Part shown: positions 1-9,321 of the stretch, piece by piece
Position numbering within the stretch: the stretch's first letter is position 1
How the letters are laid out: every line of letters starts with the position of its first letter
DNA from: Hwanghaeella sp964350445
Lineage (GTDB): Bacteria; Pseudomonadota; Alphaproteobacteria; UBA8366; Aestuariispiraceae
Direction: 5' to 3'
Assembly: GCA_964350445.1 (NCBI GenBank)
Contig: CAYGKA010000019.1
Coordinates: 12,850-76,849, forward strand
DNA length: 64,000 nucleotides
Program-made: the position numbers and the translations under genes
The notes under the pieces: generated by a model
Database searches by the model: none
What the model saw: only the letters and a program-made list of their open reading frames with translations
What the model was told of the DNA's origin: nothing

Positions 1-678
1 ATCCCAGCACTGTCCGACAAATACCGCATCCTGCGTTACGACCGGCGCGGACATGGCCAGAGCGAAGCCAAGGACGAGCCGATCGAAATCAAGTCCCTGG
101 CCGACGACGTGGTCGCGCTTGCCGGTGAACTGGGATTTCAGGGCGGTCACTTCTGCGGGTTGTCCATCGGCGGCATGACCGGACAAGCCATCGGCATCTA
201 TCATCCCAATGCCTTCAAGTCGTTGGCGGTCTGTGCGACCAGCAGCGCGATCCCGAAAGAGATGCATCAGACCTGGATCGACCGCATCGCGACCGTGAAG
301 GAACACGGGATGGGGGTGATGGGCGACGTCACCGTGCAGCGTTGGTTCACAGCGGATTGGATTGCCGCCAACCCGGCCCGGGTGGCGGAAGTTCGCGCCA
401 TGATCGTGAACACCTCCGTCGTCGGGTATTCGCGGTGCTGCGAGGCGATCTCACAGCTCGACTACACAAGCCAACTGGGCGGCATCAAAACGCCGACCAT
501 CATTATTCCGGGCGAGGTCGACCCCGCCTTGCCGCCGGCCATGTCCGATACCATCCACAAGAACCTGCCGGGCTCGCGTTTGGAGACCGTGATGGGCGCC
601 GCCCATCTGTGCAATGTTCAGGACCCGGATCAGTTCAACGGCATTCTGCGGCGTTGGCTGGATGAACAATCAGCCTGA
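1..678 (+). CDS. pcaD: 3-oxoadipate enol-lactonase-like alpha/beta hydrolase, 5' end cut off by the window
   Basis: The frame is open from base 1, so the start lies upstream and 225 residues are visible. The fold is alpha/beta hydrolase: an oxyanion-side YDRRGHG segment, nucleophile elbow GLSIGG, acidic residue in PGEVDP, and catalytic His in AAHLCNVQ. The RWFTADW stretch and overall spacing resemble PcaD, which opens 3-oxoadipate enol-lactone to 3-oxoadipate in the protocatechuate branch of the beta-ketoadipate pathway in the cytoplasm. No other pca gene is visible, so the substrate is inferred from similarity only; another small-ester or lactone hydrolase remains possible. A strong hairpin follows the stop. 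Confidence 0.75.
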   Translation: MPALSDKYRILRYDRRGHGQSEAKDEPIEIKSLADDVVALAGELGFQGGHFCGLSIGGMTGQAIGIYHPNAFKSLAVCATSSAIPKEMHQTWIDRIATVKEHGMGVMGDVTVQRWFTADWIAANPARVAEVRAMIVNTSVVGYSRCCEAISQLDYTSQLGGIKTPTIIIPGEVDPALPPAMSDTIHKNLPGSRLETVMGAAHLCNVQDPDQFNGILRRWLDEQSA

Positions 679-710
679 CCCGGTGAAACGGATCGTTAGA
701 TAAACAAAAA

Positions 711-735
711 AGCCCCGGCCTAGGCCGGGGCTTTT
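711..735. terminator. Bidirectional intrinsic terminator
   Basis: A perfect 10-bp stem AGCCCCGGCC / GGCCGGGGCT with a 2-nt TA centre is flanked by A-rich sequence on the left and TTTT on the right. It sits between the convergent pcaD-like gene and degP and can serve both strands. Confidence 0.9.
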
Positions 736-780
736 CGGTTCATGTCACGACGCCGCGCCGCTGGGCGGTCGGCCGTTCGA

Positions 781-2274
781 TCAGCCTTGGTTGAACTTGA
801 CCACCACGAAGCGGAGAGAACCGTCCTGGTTGACGAACATCAGGACGGATTTCTTGCCTTGCTTCTTGGCCGCTTCGACCTGTTTGGCGATATCGTCCGG
901 GGAGGAAACCTTCTCCTGATTGACCTCGACAACCACGTTGCCGGGGCGGATCTGCTTCTCCGCGGCATCGCTGCTGGGATCGACCTGGGTGACGACGACG
1001 CCCTCCACGTCTTCGGCCAACCCGAATTCCTTGCGGACCGCGTCACCGATCGGCGCCAAGGCGATACCGAGCGATTCCAACGTCCGTGGGGTTTCCTGGT
1101 CCTGCGGCTGCGGTGCGCCGCGAAGCGAGGCGAGGTCAACCTTTTCCAACTGGCCGAGTTCGACGTTCAGCGCAACTTTCTCGCCGCCGCGCCAAACTTC
1201 GACCGGGACGACGTCGCCAACCGATGCGTCGGCAACCATCCGCGGCAAGCGCCTGGAATTCGGCACTTTCTCACCGTTGAAGGTGGCGATGACGTCGCCT
1301 GTCTTGATCCCGGCCGATGCGGCGGGGCTGTCTTCATGCACGGTCGAGACCAGGGCTCCCGATGCTTCCGGAAGGCCGAGGCTGCTGGCGATTTCGTCGG
1401 TAACCTGTTGAATCGTGACGCCAAGCCAGCCGCGGCGGGTCGTGCCGTATTCACGCAACTGCGTGATGACCTTGCCCGCCAGATTGGACGGAATGGCGAA
1501 ACCGATCCCGATTGAACCGCCATTGGGCGAGTAGATGGCGGTGTTGATGCCGATCACTTCGCCTTCCATGTTGAACAAGGGGCCACCGGAGTTGCCCTTG
1601 TTGATCGGCGCATCGGTCTGGATGTAGTTGTCGTACGGACCGGAATTGATGTCCCGACCGCGGGCCGACACGATCCCGGCGGTAACCGTTCCGCCGAAGC
1701 CGAGCGGGTTGCCGATCGCGATGACCCAGTCACCGACACGTTCCGCATCGGAGTCCCCGAATGAAACCGCCGGCAGCGGGTTCTTCGGACTGACCTTCAG
1801 CAGGGCGATATCGGTCTTGTCGTCGATGCCAACGATCTCCGCTTCCAGTTCCGTGTCGTCGTGAAGGACCACGAAGATTTCTTCGGCATCCTTGACCACG
1901 TGGTTGTTCGTCACGATGAAGCCGGTGGAGTCGATGATGAACCCGGAACCCAGGGACGTCGCCCGGCGGCGTTGTTCGGGCTGTCCTTCCCGGAAGCGCT
2001 CGAAAAATTCTTCAAGGCCGGGGGGAAGATTGAATTCCGGCCCGGCATGGACGCCTGCCTGTACGGAGGCCGTGGTGCGGATGTTGACCACTGCCGGCAG
2101 TAATTTCTCCGCGAGGTCGGCGAAGCTGTCGGGCGCACCTCTCGCTGCGGCGGAGCCTGCGCCGGCAATCGCCAATCCTGCCGCCACGAAGGTGACGGCG
2201 AACATGCCGACCGCCATAGAGACGGCCTTTGCCCGCGCTGGGGCGAGGATATGCTTCACTTTGGCCGAATACAC
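781..2274 (-). CDS. degP: DegP/HtrA (Do family) periplasmic serine protease
   Basis: 497 residues, the usual size for Do/MucD proteases, which degrade misfolded periplasmic proteins. An N-terminal hydrophobic signal (about residues 16-44) is followed by a trypsin-like domain with catalytic triad His125 (NNHVV), Asp155 (KTDIALL) and Ser229 (GNSGGP), then two PDZ domains (about 281-375 and 400-490). The start is GTG, preceded by a strong AGGAGG six bases upstream. It lies downstream of hflK-hflC-DUF2065 on the same strand after a 327-base gap, so it probably has its own promoter. The FtsH-modulating HflKC pair and DegP together form a membrane and periplasm quality-control neighbourhood common in alphaproteobacteria. 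Confidence 0.95.
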   Translation of the reverse strand: MYSAKVKHILAPARAKAVSMAVGMFAVTFVAAGLAIAGAGSAAARGAPDSFADLAEKLLPAVVNIRTTASVQAGVHAGPEFNLPPGLEEFFERFREGQPEQRRRATSLGSGFIIDSTGFIVTNNHVVKDAEEIFVVLHDDTELEAEIVGIDDKTDIALLKVSPKNPLPAVSFGDSDAERVGDWVIAIGNPLGFGGTVTAGIVSARGRDINSGPYDNYIQTDAPINKGNSGGPLFNMEGEVIGINTAIYSPNGGSIGIGFAIPSNLAGKVITQLREYGTTRRGWLGVTIQQVTDEIASSLGLPEASGALVSTVHEDSPAASAGIKTGDVIATFNGEKVPNSRRLPRMVADASVGDVVPVEVWRGGEKVALNVELGQLEKVDLASLRGAPQPQDQETPRTLESLGIALAPIGDAVRKEFGLAEDVEGVVVTQVDPSSDAAEKQIRPGNVVVEVNQEKVSSPDDIAKQVEAAKKQGKKSVLMFVNQDGSLRFVVVKFNQG

Positions 2275-2601
2275 GGTTGTCCTCCTTTGAAGAGATCAAG
2301 CGGACACCCTAACGGATTTCCGCGATCTGTTGAAATCACGACCCGGTGGACAGACGCACCCCAGAAACGGATGTCATACGACGGCCCACTAAAATTTCCT
2401 CGGTAATAAGGTTCACCAACCGATGTGGGGCGATACGCGTGGAACGCAATGCCGGATTGAGAGATTCCATAATGTTGCCCTAACTGTGGCAAAAATATGG
2501 CGCAAAGGAAACGCCGGCGGTGTGCTTTCGTCGCCAAGCGGATGTGGTCGCGCCGACTGACCGCAAAAGAGAAAATTTGGAGATATCGGGGGCGGGGCGG
2601 G
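2275..2601. other. Gene-free interval upstream of degP
   Basis: 327 bases between the DUF2065 stop and the degP start. It holds the degP ribosome-binding site (complement of 2281-2286). I see no convincing open frame, tRNA or U-tailed hairpin. A degP promoter is expected here, but I could not pick a clear -35/-10 pair or a stress-sigma motif by eye. Confidence 0.5.
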
Positions 2602-2799
2602 TCACCGCCGCGCAAGCCAAACCAGGAATACGCCGACCGCGACCGCGATGGCGCCGGCCCGGCGCAAAAGCGCCGGGTCCGATTCCAGTATCTTCTTCAT
2701 GGCCTGCCGCATCGAGTCCGGTGCGGCGGCGTAGAGCAATCCTTCGAGCACCAGCACGAGCCCGATGGCTGTCAGGAAAGCGGTTGGGAAATCTTCCAT
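2602..2799 (-). CDS. DUF2065 small membrane protein
   Basis: 65 residues with two hydrophobic helices (about 7-25 and 47-63) joined by a polar loop containing PDSMRQAMKKI, which matches the DUF2065 family (YjeT-like). It follows hflC by 18 bases, the standard alphaproteobacterial arrangement hflK-hflC-DUF2065-degP, so it is almost certainly co-transcribed with hflKC. No biochemical function is established for the family. The position suggests an accessory of the HflKC membrane complex (inference). Confidence 0.85.
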   Translation of the reverse strand: MEDFPTAFLTAIGLVLVLEGLLYAAAPDSMRQAMKKILESDPALLRRAGAIAVAVGVFLVWLARR

Positions 2800-2817
2800 G
2801 CCGCCGTGACGCCGGGT

Positions 2818-3705
2818 CTAGTCGTTGCTCAGTTCCCGCGTACCGCTCTCGTTCTTGAAATAGCGGAAGAAATCGCCGGTAGGCGGGCCGACATAGGTCG
2901 TCGAGTCAGAGCCCAGACCGCGTTCCATGGCTTGCATGGAGCGCCAGAAATCAAAGAACTCACGGTCCTTGGTATAGGCTTCGTTGTAGATTGCCTGGGC
3001 TTGGGCGTCGCCTTCACCGCGCAGGATTTCAGCAGTCTTGCGGGCTTCAGCCAGAATGATGCGCTGCTGCCGGTCGGCGTTCGCCCGGATCGTGCGGGAT
3101 TCCTTGTCGCCCTCGGCCCGGAACTTACGGGCTTCCTGCTCACGCTGGGTTTGCATCCGGCGGAAGACGGCCTGGCTGTTCTCGGACGGCAGATCGACTC
3201 GCTTCATGCGGACATCGACGATCTCAATCCCGAATTCACGCGCGTTGTCCGTGGCGATCGAGGTGCTTTTCCGCATAAGCGACGCGCGTTCCTTGGTCAG
3301 AATTTCCGACAGGGGAACGTCACCCAACACTTGGCGGAGCGATGAGTTGATGACGTTTGGAAGACGCGCTTCCATGCCAACGACAGTGCCCACCGTCTGG
3401 AAGAACCGCAGCGGATCGACGATCCGGTAGCGGGCGAAAGCATCGACGATCAACTGTTTCTGGTCGACGGTCGGGATTTCCTGTGCCGCACCGTCGAAGC
3501 TGAGCAGCCGTTTGTCGAAATAGGTCGCCGTGTCGATGAATGGAATTTTCACATTCAAGCCGGGGTCGGTGATCACCCGTGTCGGTTCCCCGAAACGCCG
3601 AACGAGAACCTGTTCGGTCTCGCTGACCGTGAAGAAGGCGGATGACCCGATCACGAAGGCAACGGCCAGGATAACGAGGGAGACTACAAATCCAGTGTTT
3701 TTCAT
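2818..3705 (-). CDS. hflC: HflC, SPFH-domain regulator of FtsH
   Basis: 295 residues. One N-terminal membrane anchor (about 7-25) is followed by an SPFH/band-7 domain containing SETEQVLVRRFGEP, then a long charged helical region (about 190-260) typical of prohibitin-like proteins. With HflK it forms the large periplasm-facing assembly that surrounds the membrane protease FtsH and limits its access to substrates. The gene begins 15 bases after hflK ends, so the two are translated from one message in the usual order. Confidence 0.95.
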   Translation of the reverse strand: MKNTGFVVSLVILAVAFVIGSSAFFTVSETEQVLVRRFGEPTRVITDPGLNVKIPFIDTATYFDKRLLSFDGAAQEIPTVDQKQLIVDAFARYRIVDPLRFFQTVGTVVGMEARLPNVINSSLRQVLGDVPLSEILTKERASLMRKSTSIATDNAREFGIEIVDVRMKRVDLPSENSQAVFRRMQTQREQEARKFRAEGDKESRTIRANADRQQRIILAEARKTAEILRGEGDAQAQAIYNEAYTKDREFFDFWRSMQAMERGLGSDSTTYVGPPTGDFFRYFKNESGTRELSND

Positions 3706-3720
3706 TGGTCCATTCCTCCC

Positions 3721-4911
3721 TTATTGGCCAGTCAGGCCGTCATCGGTGTTCGGATTGCGCGGAGTTGTCCGCCGTTCCCGGTCACCGGTCATCTTGTCGA
3801 GAGGCAGATACGGAAGCACGCCGGCGCCACCGTCTTCGGTTTCGATCAGCACCTTGTCCATATTGCGGAGGATTTCTTCCATGGTCTGGAGGTAGATCCG
3901 GCGCTTTGTGACGTCCTTCGCGTTAACATACTCGTTGTAGATCGACAGGAAGCGCTGCGCGTCACCGGTGGCGGCCGCGGTGCGTTCCTGCTTGTAGGCT
4001 TCCGACGCCTGCGTGATCTGCTGAGCCTGACCTTCGGCGCGTTGCGTCACTTCGTTCAGATACGCGGTCGCTTCGTTGATGGCGCGCTCGGCATCGGCAC
4101 GGGCCGCCTGCACGTCACGGAACGCGTCGATCACCGCTGCCGGCGGATCAACTTTCTGAAGTTGGACGTTCGTCACGGAAATGCCGGACTGGTAATCGTC
4201 CATGATCGCCTGGATCAATTCCTGGACCTGCCCTGCGACTTGTCCGCGTCCGACCGTCCGCGCGAATTCGAACGGCGTTTTGCCGATCACTTCGCGGATC
4301 GCCGCCTCGGCGGCGTTGCGGACCGTTTCCGGCGGATTGTCGATGTTGAACAGGAAAGCGCCTGCATCGGCGATTTGCCAGAAGACCACGGCCTGAATGT
4401 CGATGATGTTCTCGTCACCCGTGAGCATCAGGCTTTCTTCGTCCACGTCGCGGACGCTACTGGCGCGCGTCCCCGATCCCGTGGCGCGGAAGCCGATTTG
4501 CTCCTGATTGACGTCCGTCACGCGCGGCTTCAGGACCGACCCTAGAGGAGACGGGAAATTATAGTTCAGGCCGGGGCCGGTCGTTTCGTAAAGCTCGCCG
4601 AATAGCAGCTCGACGCCCTGTTCGTTCGGCTCGACCTGATAGAAACCGGTGGCAAGCCAACCCGCAATCACAAGCGCGCCGACGAAGAACAGGCCTTTTC
4701 CGCCCACCCCGCCGGGCAGCATCCCTTTCAGGCGCTCCTGGCCCTTGCGGACCATTTCCTCGACATCGGGTGGGGGACGATTGCCGCCTCCACCGCTTCC
4801 CGAGGGGCGGCCCCATGGGCTTTGACCGCCACCGCCACCGTTTCCGGAGCCGCGTCCACCGCCGCCCCAAGGTCCACCACCACCACCACCGGAATTGTTC
4901 TGCCAAGGCAT
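3721..4911 (-). CDS. hflK: HflK, SPFH-domain regulator of FtsH
   Basis: 396 residues. A glycine-rich, low-complexity cytoplasmic head (residues 7-43) is followed by a single membrane segment (about 73-90), the SPFH domain starting near QVEPNEQGVELLFGE, and a coiled-coil region rich in Ala/Glu/Gln. This is the classic HflK layout and length. It is the first gene of the minus-strand operon hflK-hflC-DUF2065 and is divergent from mrp, with 269 bases between them that must contain both promoters. Confidence 0.95.
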   Translation of the reverse strand: MPWQNNSGGGGGGPWGGGGRGSGNGGGGGQSPWGRPSGSGGGGNRPPPDVEEMVRKGQERLKGMLPGGVGGKGLFFVGALVIAGWLATGFYQVEPNEQGVELLFGELYETTGPGLNYNFPSPLGSVLKPRVTDVNQEQIGFRATGSGTRASSVRDVDEESLMLTGDENIIDIQAVVFWQIADAGAFLFNIDNPPETVRNAAEAAIREVIGKTPFEFARTVGRGQVAGQVQELIQAIMDDYQSGISVTNVQLQKVDPPAAVIDAFRDVQAARADAERAINEATAYLNEVTQRAEGQAQQITQASEAYKQERTAAATGDAQRFLSIYNEYVNAKDVTKRRIYLQTMEEILRNMDKVLIETEDGGAGVLPYLPLDKMTGDRERRTTPRNPNTDDGLTGQ

Positions 4912-5180
4912 GCCGTCTTGCTTCCCTTACCGTTCTTCTCGATTGTCTGGACCGGCCGATACGGTCGCCTGAACCGGGGAATTCCACCGCTTTCAGGTAA
5001 AAGCATCATGACGGCCCGCAAATTCTTTGCGTGCTGTGCGGGCAACATATATGTGCAGTCATCCCGAATAGCAAAGGGCGCGGACCGGGAAAATCGGCAA
5101 AATATCTCGGTTTGGGCTCGCTTTTGGCTAGATCGGGAACAAGTTGAGTAGCGTTGAGCACGAGGGAGAGGATCATAGGC

Positions 5181-6350
5181 ATGTCGGATGTGACGGAACA
5201 GCAAGTGCGGGAAGCTTTGGCGACGGTAATCGTTCCCGGCAGCGGGGAAAGCTTGGTCGCCCTCGAAATGATCTCCGGAATGGTGATCAAGGACCGGAAT
5301 GTCCAATTCACGATAGAGATCGATCCCGCCCGGGCGGACGAAATGGAATTCGTCCGAAAGGCTGCGGAAACCGCTGTGAACGCGGTGCCGAACGTTCTGT
5401 CCGTGACCGCGATCCTGACGGCGGAAAGCAAGGCCGGCCAGTCCGCGGGCCACGCGCACAACCATGGCCACGGCCACGATCATTCTCATTCCCATGCACA
5501 AACCCCCGACGCCGGGGCGCCGCCGCGGCCCGGCCGGAAATCCGGGCCCGCCGGTATCACGCATATAATCGCGGTGGCCAGCGGCAAGGGCGGGGTCGGA
5601 AAATCGACCACCGCCGTCAACCTCGCGTTGGCGCTGAAGCAGCTCGGCCTGAAGATCGGGATGTTGGATGCCGATGTTTTCGGACCCAGTCAGCCGCGGA
5701 TGCTGGGAATCTCCGGCCGGCCGGAAAGTGCGGACGGAAAAATTCTGGAGCCGATGGAGAATTTCGGCATCAAGGCGATGTCGATCGGTTTTCTCGTGGC
5801 GGAGGATCAGCCGGTCGTCTGGCGCGGCCCGATGGTGATGGGCGCGTTGCAGCAAATGCTGTCCGACGTGAATTGGGGCGAGCTTGACGTCCTTGTCGTC
5901 GACATGCCGCCGGGCACCGGCGACGCGCAGTTGACGATGGCGCAGAACGTGCCGTTGGCGGGCGCCGTCATCGTGTCCACACCGCAGGACATCGCCTTGA
6001 TCGATGCGCGGAAGGGCCTGAACATGTTCAGGAAGGTCGATGTGCCGGTCCTCGGCATCATCGAGAATATGAGCCTGTATATTTGCCCGAACTGCGGCCA
6101 TGAGGCGCATATCTTCGGTCATGGCGGCGCGCGGATTGAAGCGGACAAGCTGGGGGTCGATTTCCTGGGCGAAGTGCCGCTGGACATCGAAATCCGGACC
6201 CATGCCGATAGTGGAAATCCGATCGTGGAAGCGAACCCTGACGGGGCGCATGCGAAAGTTTATGTTAAGATAGCAACGGCTATCTGGGAAAAACTCTCCG
6301 GCCAAACGCTGGACAGCCCAAGGGCCGCGCCGAAGATTGTTATTCAATAG
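5181..6350 (+). CDS. mrp: Mrp/ApbC-type P-loop iron-sulfur carrier ATPase with a polyhistidine linker
   Basis: 389 residues. The start is ATG 5181 with GAGGGAGAGG nine bases upstream; an in-frame TTG at 5154 gives a longer but less likely form. An N-terminal MIP18/DUF59 domain (1-80) is followed by a linker (91-105) in which every other residue is histidine, eight in all. The MinD-like ATPase domain has deviant Walker A GKGGVGKST (135-143) and a CPNC cluster-ligand pair (Cys300, Cys303). Family members bind and transfer Fe-S clusters in the cytosol. The His tract could bind metal (inference). It is followed after 10 bases by the CAP-domain gene, which may be co-transcribed. Confidence 0.93.
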   Translation: MSDVTEQQVREALATVIVPGSGESLVALEMISGMVIKDRNVQFTIEIDPARADEMEFVRKAAETAVNAVPNVLSVTAILTAESKAGQSAGHAHNHGHGHDHSHSHAQTPDAGAPPRPGRKSGPAGITHIIAVASGKGGVGKSTTAVNLALALKQLGLKIGMLDADVFGPSQPRMLGISGRPESADGKILEPMENFGIKAMSIGFLVAEDQPVVWRGPMVMGALQQMLSDVNWGELDVLVVDMPPGTGDAQLTMAQNVPLAGAVIVSTPQDIALIDARKGLNMFRKVDVPVLGIIENMSLYICPNCGHEAHIFGHGGARIEADKLGVDFLGEVPLDIEIRTHADSGNPIVEANPDGAHAKVYVKIATAIWEKLSGQTLDSPRAAPKIVIQ

Positions 6351-6360
6351 GGTGTGAAAC

Positions 6361-7272
6361 ATGGCGGGTGGCGGATCGAACACCGTTTCGCGCGCCTCAC
6401 TTTGGGGTGGGGCGGTTGCGTTGTTCCTCGCCGCCGCCATGTTGCTCTCGCCGGTCCGCGCATCGGCGGCGGAAGACCGGAAGGGCGACTTGCTGCAGGC
6501 GGTCAACGCCGCGCGTGAAAGCCGGGTTCTATCGCCCCTGCTGTTCGACAGACGGCTGGCCAAGGCGGCGGAACTGATCGCGCGCTATGCCGCCAAGGCG
6601 GGCCAGAACGTCAATTATTGCCGTTTCATCGAGGATGCCGGGCTGCCGTGTCGGGATATCGGCATCGTGGCATCGGCCGGGCGAGACATCCCCATTGGTG
6701 ATATCGCGGCTGGTTGGTTCAACAGTGAGAATAACCGGAAGACCATCGCCAACAACCGTTTCGGCAGCGCCGGGGTCGGCGTCGAGAGGATCGAGGATCC
6801 GCCTCTGGGGGGCGTCGAATATTGGGTTCTGGTTCTCGGCAATCCGCCGCAACCCGCCGCCAGGAATTGGCGGCAGGAAGTGCTGCGGGAAGTGAACAAG
6901 TTCCGCGCGCGGCACGGGTTGTCGCCGCTTCGCCTTGTCCCTGTCCTGAACGAAGCGGCACAGCGCCATGCCGACGACATGGCCTACCGGGACTATTTCG
7001 CGCATCAAACGCCGAATGGAACCGGTCCGGGAGATCGCGCCGCCGCGGTCGGTTATAGCGGGCTCGTTCTTGAAAATCTTGCCGCCGGCATGGGCACTCC
7101 CGACGCAGCGGTGAAGGGGTGGATCGAATCCAAGACCGGGCACCGCGAAGCCATGCTGAACCGGGACATCCGCGACGTCGGCATCGGCTATCGGTTCCTG
7201 TCATTGGACCGGGGCGAGGCGAAATACACACACTATTGGGCCATGAGCATGGGCCGGCGCGGCAATAGCTGA
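6361..7272 (+). CDS. Secreted protein with two tandem CAP (SCP/PR1-like) domains
   Basis: 303 residues. A Sec signal peptide ends near ASA-AED (about residue 36). Two CAP-like units follow: residues 40-160, diverged, and 170-300, better conserved, with HADDMAYRDYFAHQTPNG, ENLAAG and GHREAMLNRDIRDVGIGY. The second unit keeps the His and Glu residues typical of the CAP cavity. The first replaces the usual H-S-x-x-M region with YAAKAGQNVNYCRFIEDAGLP and keeps NNRFGSAGVGV. Bacterial CAP proteins are exported and mostly of unknown function. A tandem arrangement is unusual and looks like an old internal duplication (inference). Confidence 0.85.
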   Translation: MAGGGSNTVSRASLWGGAVALFLAAAMLLSPVRASAAEDRKGDLLQAVNAARESRVLSPLLFDRRLAKAAELIARYAAKAGQNVNYCRFIEDAGLPCRDIGIVASAGRDIPIGDIAAGWFNSENNRKTIANNRFGSAGVGVERIEDPPLGGVEYWVLVLGNPPQPAARNWRQEVLREVNKFRARHGLSPLRLVPVLNEAAQRHADDMAYRDYFAHQTPNGTGPGDRAAAVGYSGLVLENLAAGMGTPDAAVKGWIESKTGHREAMLNRDIRDVGIGYRFLSLDRGEAKYTHYWAMSMGRRGNS

Positions 7273-7460
7273 CCGGTGGCCGACCTGCCCGTTCCGCCCG
7301 ATCATTCAAGATTCGGAACAGCACCGTTGAACCCCGCTATCCCGGGCATGGGGGGCGTGCATAGTTCTTGAAGCGGCAACGCTTCCGGGCGATGCTGCCG
7401 CGCCGGGGGAAGACCCCGTCCGAAAACGAACACCAAGATAAAACACCAATATAAAAGGGG

Positions 7461-8225
7461 ATGGCTGTGCGGCCGAATAAGGTGAGGGAAATCTGGGCTT
7501 CCGGTGGCGTGGTCAAGAACGGTTGGCTGGCGCTGGATTCGACCATGGCGGCCGAAGGCATGGCCAGTGTCGGTTGGGACTCCTGCACGGTCGATCTTCA
7601 GCATGGTTTCGCGGACGAACTGACCGCGCGGCAACTGTTTCAAGTGATCGGCCGCTATGATTGCACGCCGTTGGCGCGTGTCGCCTGGAACGACCCGGCC
7701 AAGATCATGCGCGTTCTGGACGACGGGTGCTACGGCATCATCTGCCCGATGGTGAACACGCCGGAAGATGCGGCCATGCTGGTCAAGAACAGCAAGTTCC
7801 CGCCTCAGGGCGAGCGCAGTTTCGGCCCGCAGCGCGGCTTGCTCTATGGCGGCTTGGACTATGCTGCCAAGGCGAACGAAACCATCATCAACATGGCGAT
7901 GATCGAAACCAGGGAAGCGATGAGCAATCTGGAAACGATCTGCAGGACGGACGGGATCGACGGCATATATGTCGGGCCGAGCGATTTGGCGCTGAGCCTG
8001 GGGCACCAGCCCGCCGGCGTCCCGACGAACCCGGAAGTGGTCGGCGCGATCGAAGAGATCGTTCGGCGCGCGCGCGATTGCGGCGTCGTCGCCGGCATAC
8101 ATTGCGGCTCGGTTGATATGGCGAAGGACTGGATCGCGAAAGGATTCCAGTTCGTCACCGTCTATACAGACTTCGTGGCCATGGTTACGAAGTCACGAGA
8201 AAATCTGACCGCGCTGTCGGAATGA
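7461..8225 (+). CDS. HpcH/HpaI-family class II aldolase
   Basis: 254 residues, normal for the family. It is a TIM barrel with the catalytic-His segment DLQHG (near 45), metal ligands in MIETREAM (Glu) and GPSDLALSLG (Asp), and GLLYGG near the substrate loop. These enzymes cleave or form 2-keto-3-deoxy or 4-hydroxy-2-oxo acids with a divalent metal, giving pyruvate plus an aldehyde. AAGGGG sits just ahead of ATG 7461. The exact substrate cannot be read from the sequence. It heads a three-gene plus-strand run with a desaturase-like enzyme and an isomerase, which suggests use in breakdown of a specific compound. Confidence 0.9.
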   Translation: MAVRPNKVREIWASGGVVKNGWLALDSTMAAEGMASVGWDSCTVDLQHGFADELTARQLFQVIGRYDCTPLARVAWNDPAKIMRVLDDGCYGIICPMVNTPEDAAMLVKNSKFPPQGERSFGPQRGLLYGGLDYAAKANETIINMAMIETREAMSNLETICRTDGIDGIYVGPSDLALSLGHQPAGVPTNPEVVGAIEEIVRRARDCGVVAGIHCGSVDMAKDWIAKGFQFVTVYTDFVAMVTKSRENLTALSE

Positions 8226-8313
8226 TGCATGGTAATTGAAAACCTAAGAACAGGTTCAAGAACCGCCTCAGGGGGGATTGTCGTATAGACATTCGAAATT
8301 AGGAGGCTGATCC

Positions 8314-9321
8314 ATGGTGCAGCGGACCGTCGACGATTTCGTCGGCAAGCGCGGGTTGATCGACCCGCAACGTTTGAAGGCGCTTAGCGCGAAATCCGAC
8401 CTTCGGGGCGGAGTGCAGATGGCGAGCCATCTGGGCGCCATTTGCGCCACTGGCTTCCTGCTGTGGCAGGTTTGGGGCACCTATTGGGCGGTCCCGGTCT
8501 TCATCCTGCACGGGGTGTTGCTGAATTTCCTTTATGCCGCGCAGCATGAACTGAGCCACAACACGGTTTTTCAAACGCGTTGGCTCAACGAGTGGTTCGG
8601 GCGCTTGGTCGGTTTCATTGAGCTCTATCCGCGGGATTTCGACCAGATTCAGCATTTCGCCCATCACCGCCACACCCAGGATTGGGAGAAGGACGGGGAG
8701 TTGGCGCGCGAGCCCTTTACGCTGGGAAGCTATCTTCTTTGGATGTCCGGCATCGTCTATTGGCAGACGCGGATTGCGCGGATCCTGCGGTTCACGCGCG
8801 GCGTCGTGGTCGAGCCCTATATCCGCGAGAAGGAGCACGCGACGGTCGTCTTCGAAGGCAGGATCCATTTCCTGCTGTATTGCGCGATAGCCGTGGCGTC
8901 ACTGGCCTTCGAAAGCTGGGCGGCGGTGATCTATTGGTTGGCGCCCATAATGCTTACCAAAATTGTCCACCAACTCCAGAATTCCAGCGAGCATCTGGGG
9001 CTGAGCCACAATCCGAATACGCTCGAGAATACCCGCACCCTGCGCACCAATGGTGTCATGCGGTGGATGGCGTGGAACATGCAGTACCACACCGCGCATC
9101 ACACGTTTCCGTCGGTACCCTTCCACCTGCTTCCCGACCTGCACCGGGATATCGTCGAGAAGTGGGGGCGGGAGCCCTACTCGATGACATATTTCGGCTT
9201 CCAGGCGCAGGCCATCCGCCGCTTCATGAACGGTCGGACGGAAGCGGACTATCCGATGGATCAGGTTTGGATCGCCGACGGCCTGCCCGATGAACATCCC
9301 GCCGATGCGAAGCACGCCTGA
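8314..9321 (+). CDS. Membrane di-iron fatty acid desaturase/hydroxylase superfamily protein
   Basis: 335 residues with the three histidine boxes of integral-membrane di-iron enzymes: HELSH (78-82), HFAHHRH (114-120) and HTAHH (259-263). Several hydrophobic segments lie between them (about 42-75, 135-152, 185-215). An AGGAGG eight bases before ATG 8314 gives strong translation. The family includes acyl desaturases, carotenoid hydroxylases and alkane-type hydroxylases, and the boxes alone do not identify the substrate. The stop shares its A with the start of the next gene (TGATG), so the two are translationally coupled. Coupling to a TIM-barrel isomerase argues for a catabolic hydroxylation rather than lipid desaturation (inference). 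Confidence 0.88.
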   Translation: MVQRTVDDFVGKRGLIDPQRLKALSAKSDLRGGVQMASHLGAICATGFLLWQVWGTYWAVPVFILHGVLLNFLYAAQHELSHNTVFQTRWLNEWFGRLVGFIELYPRDFDQIQHFAHHRHTQDWEKDGELAREPFTLGSYLLWMSGIVYWQTRIARILRFTRGVVVEPYIREKEHATVVFEGRIHFLLYCAIAVASLAFESWAAVIYWLAPIMLTKIVHQLQNSSEHLGLSHNPNTLENTRTLRTNGVMRWMAWNMQYHTAHHTFPSVPFHLLPDLHRDIVEKWGREPYSMTYFGFQAQAIRRFMNGRTEADYPMDQVWIADGLPDEHPADAKHA

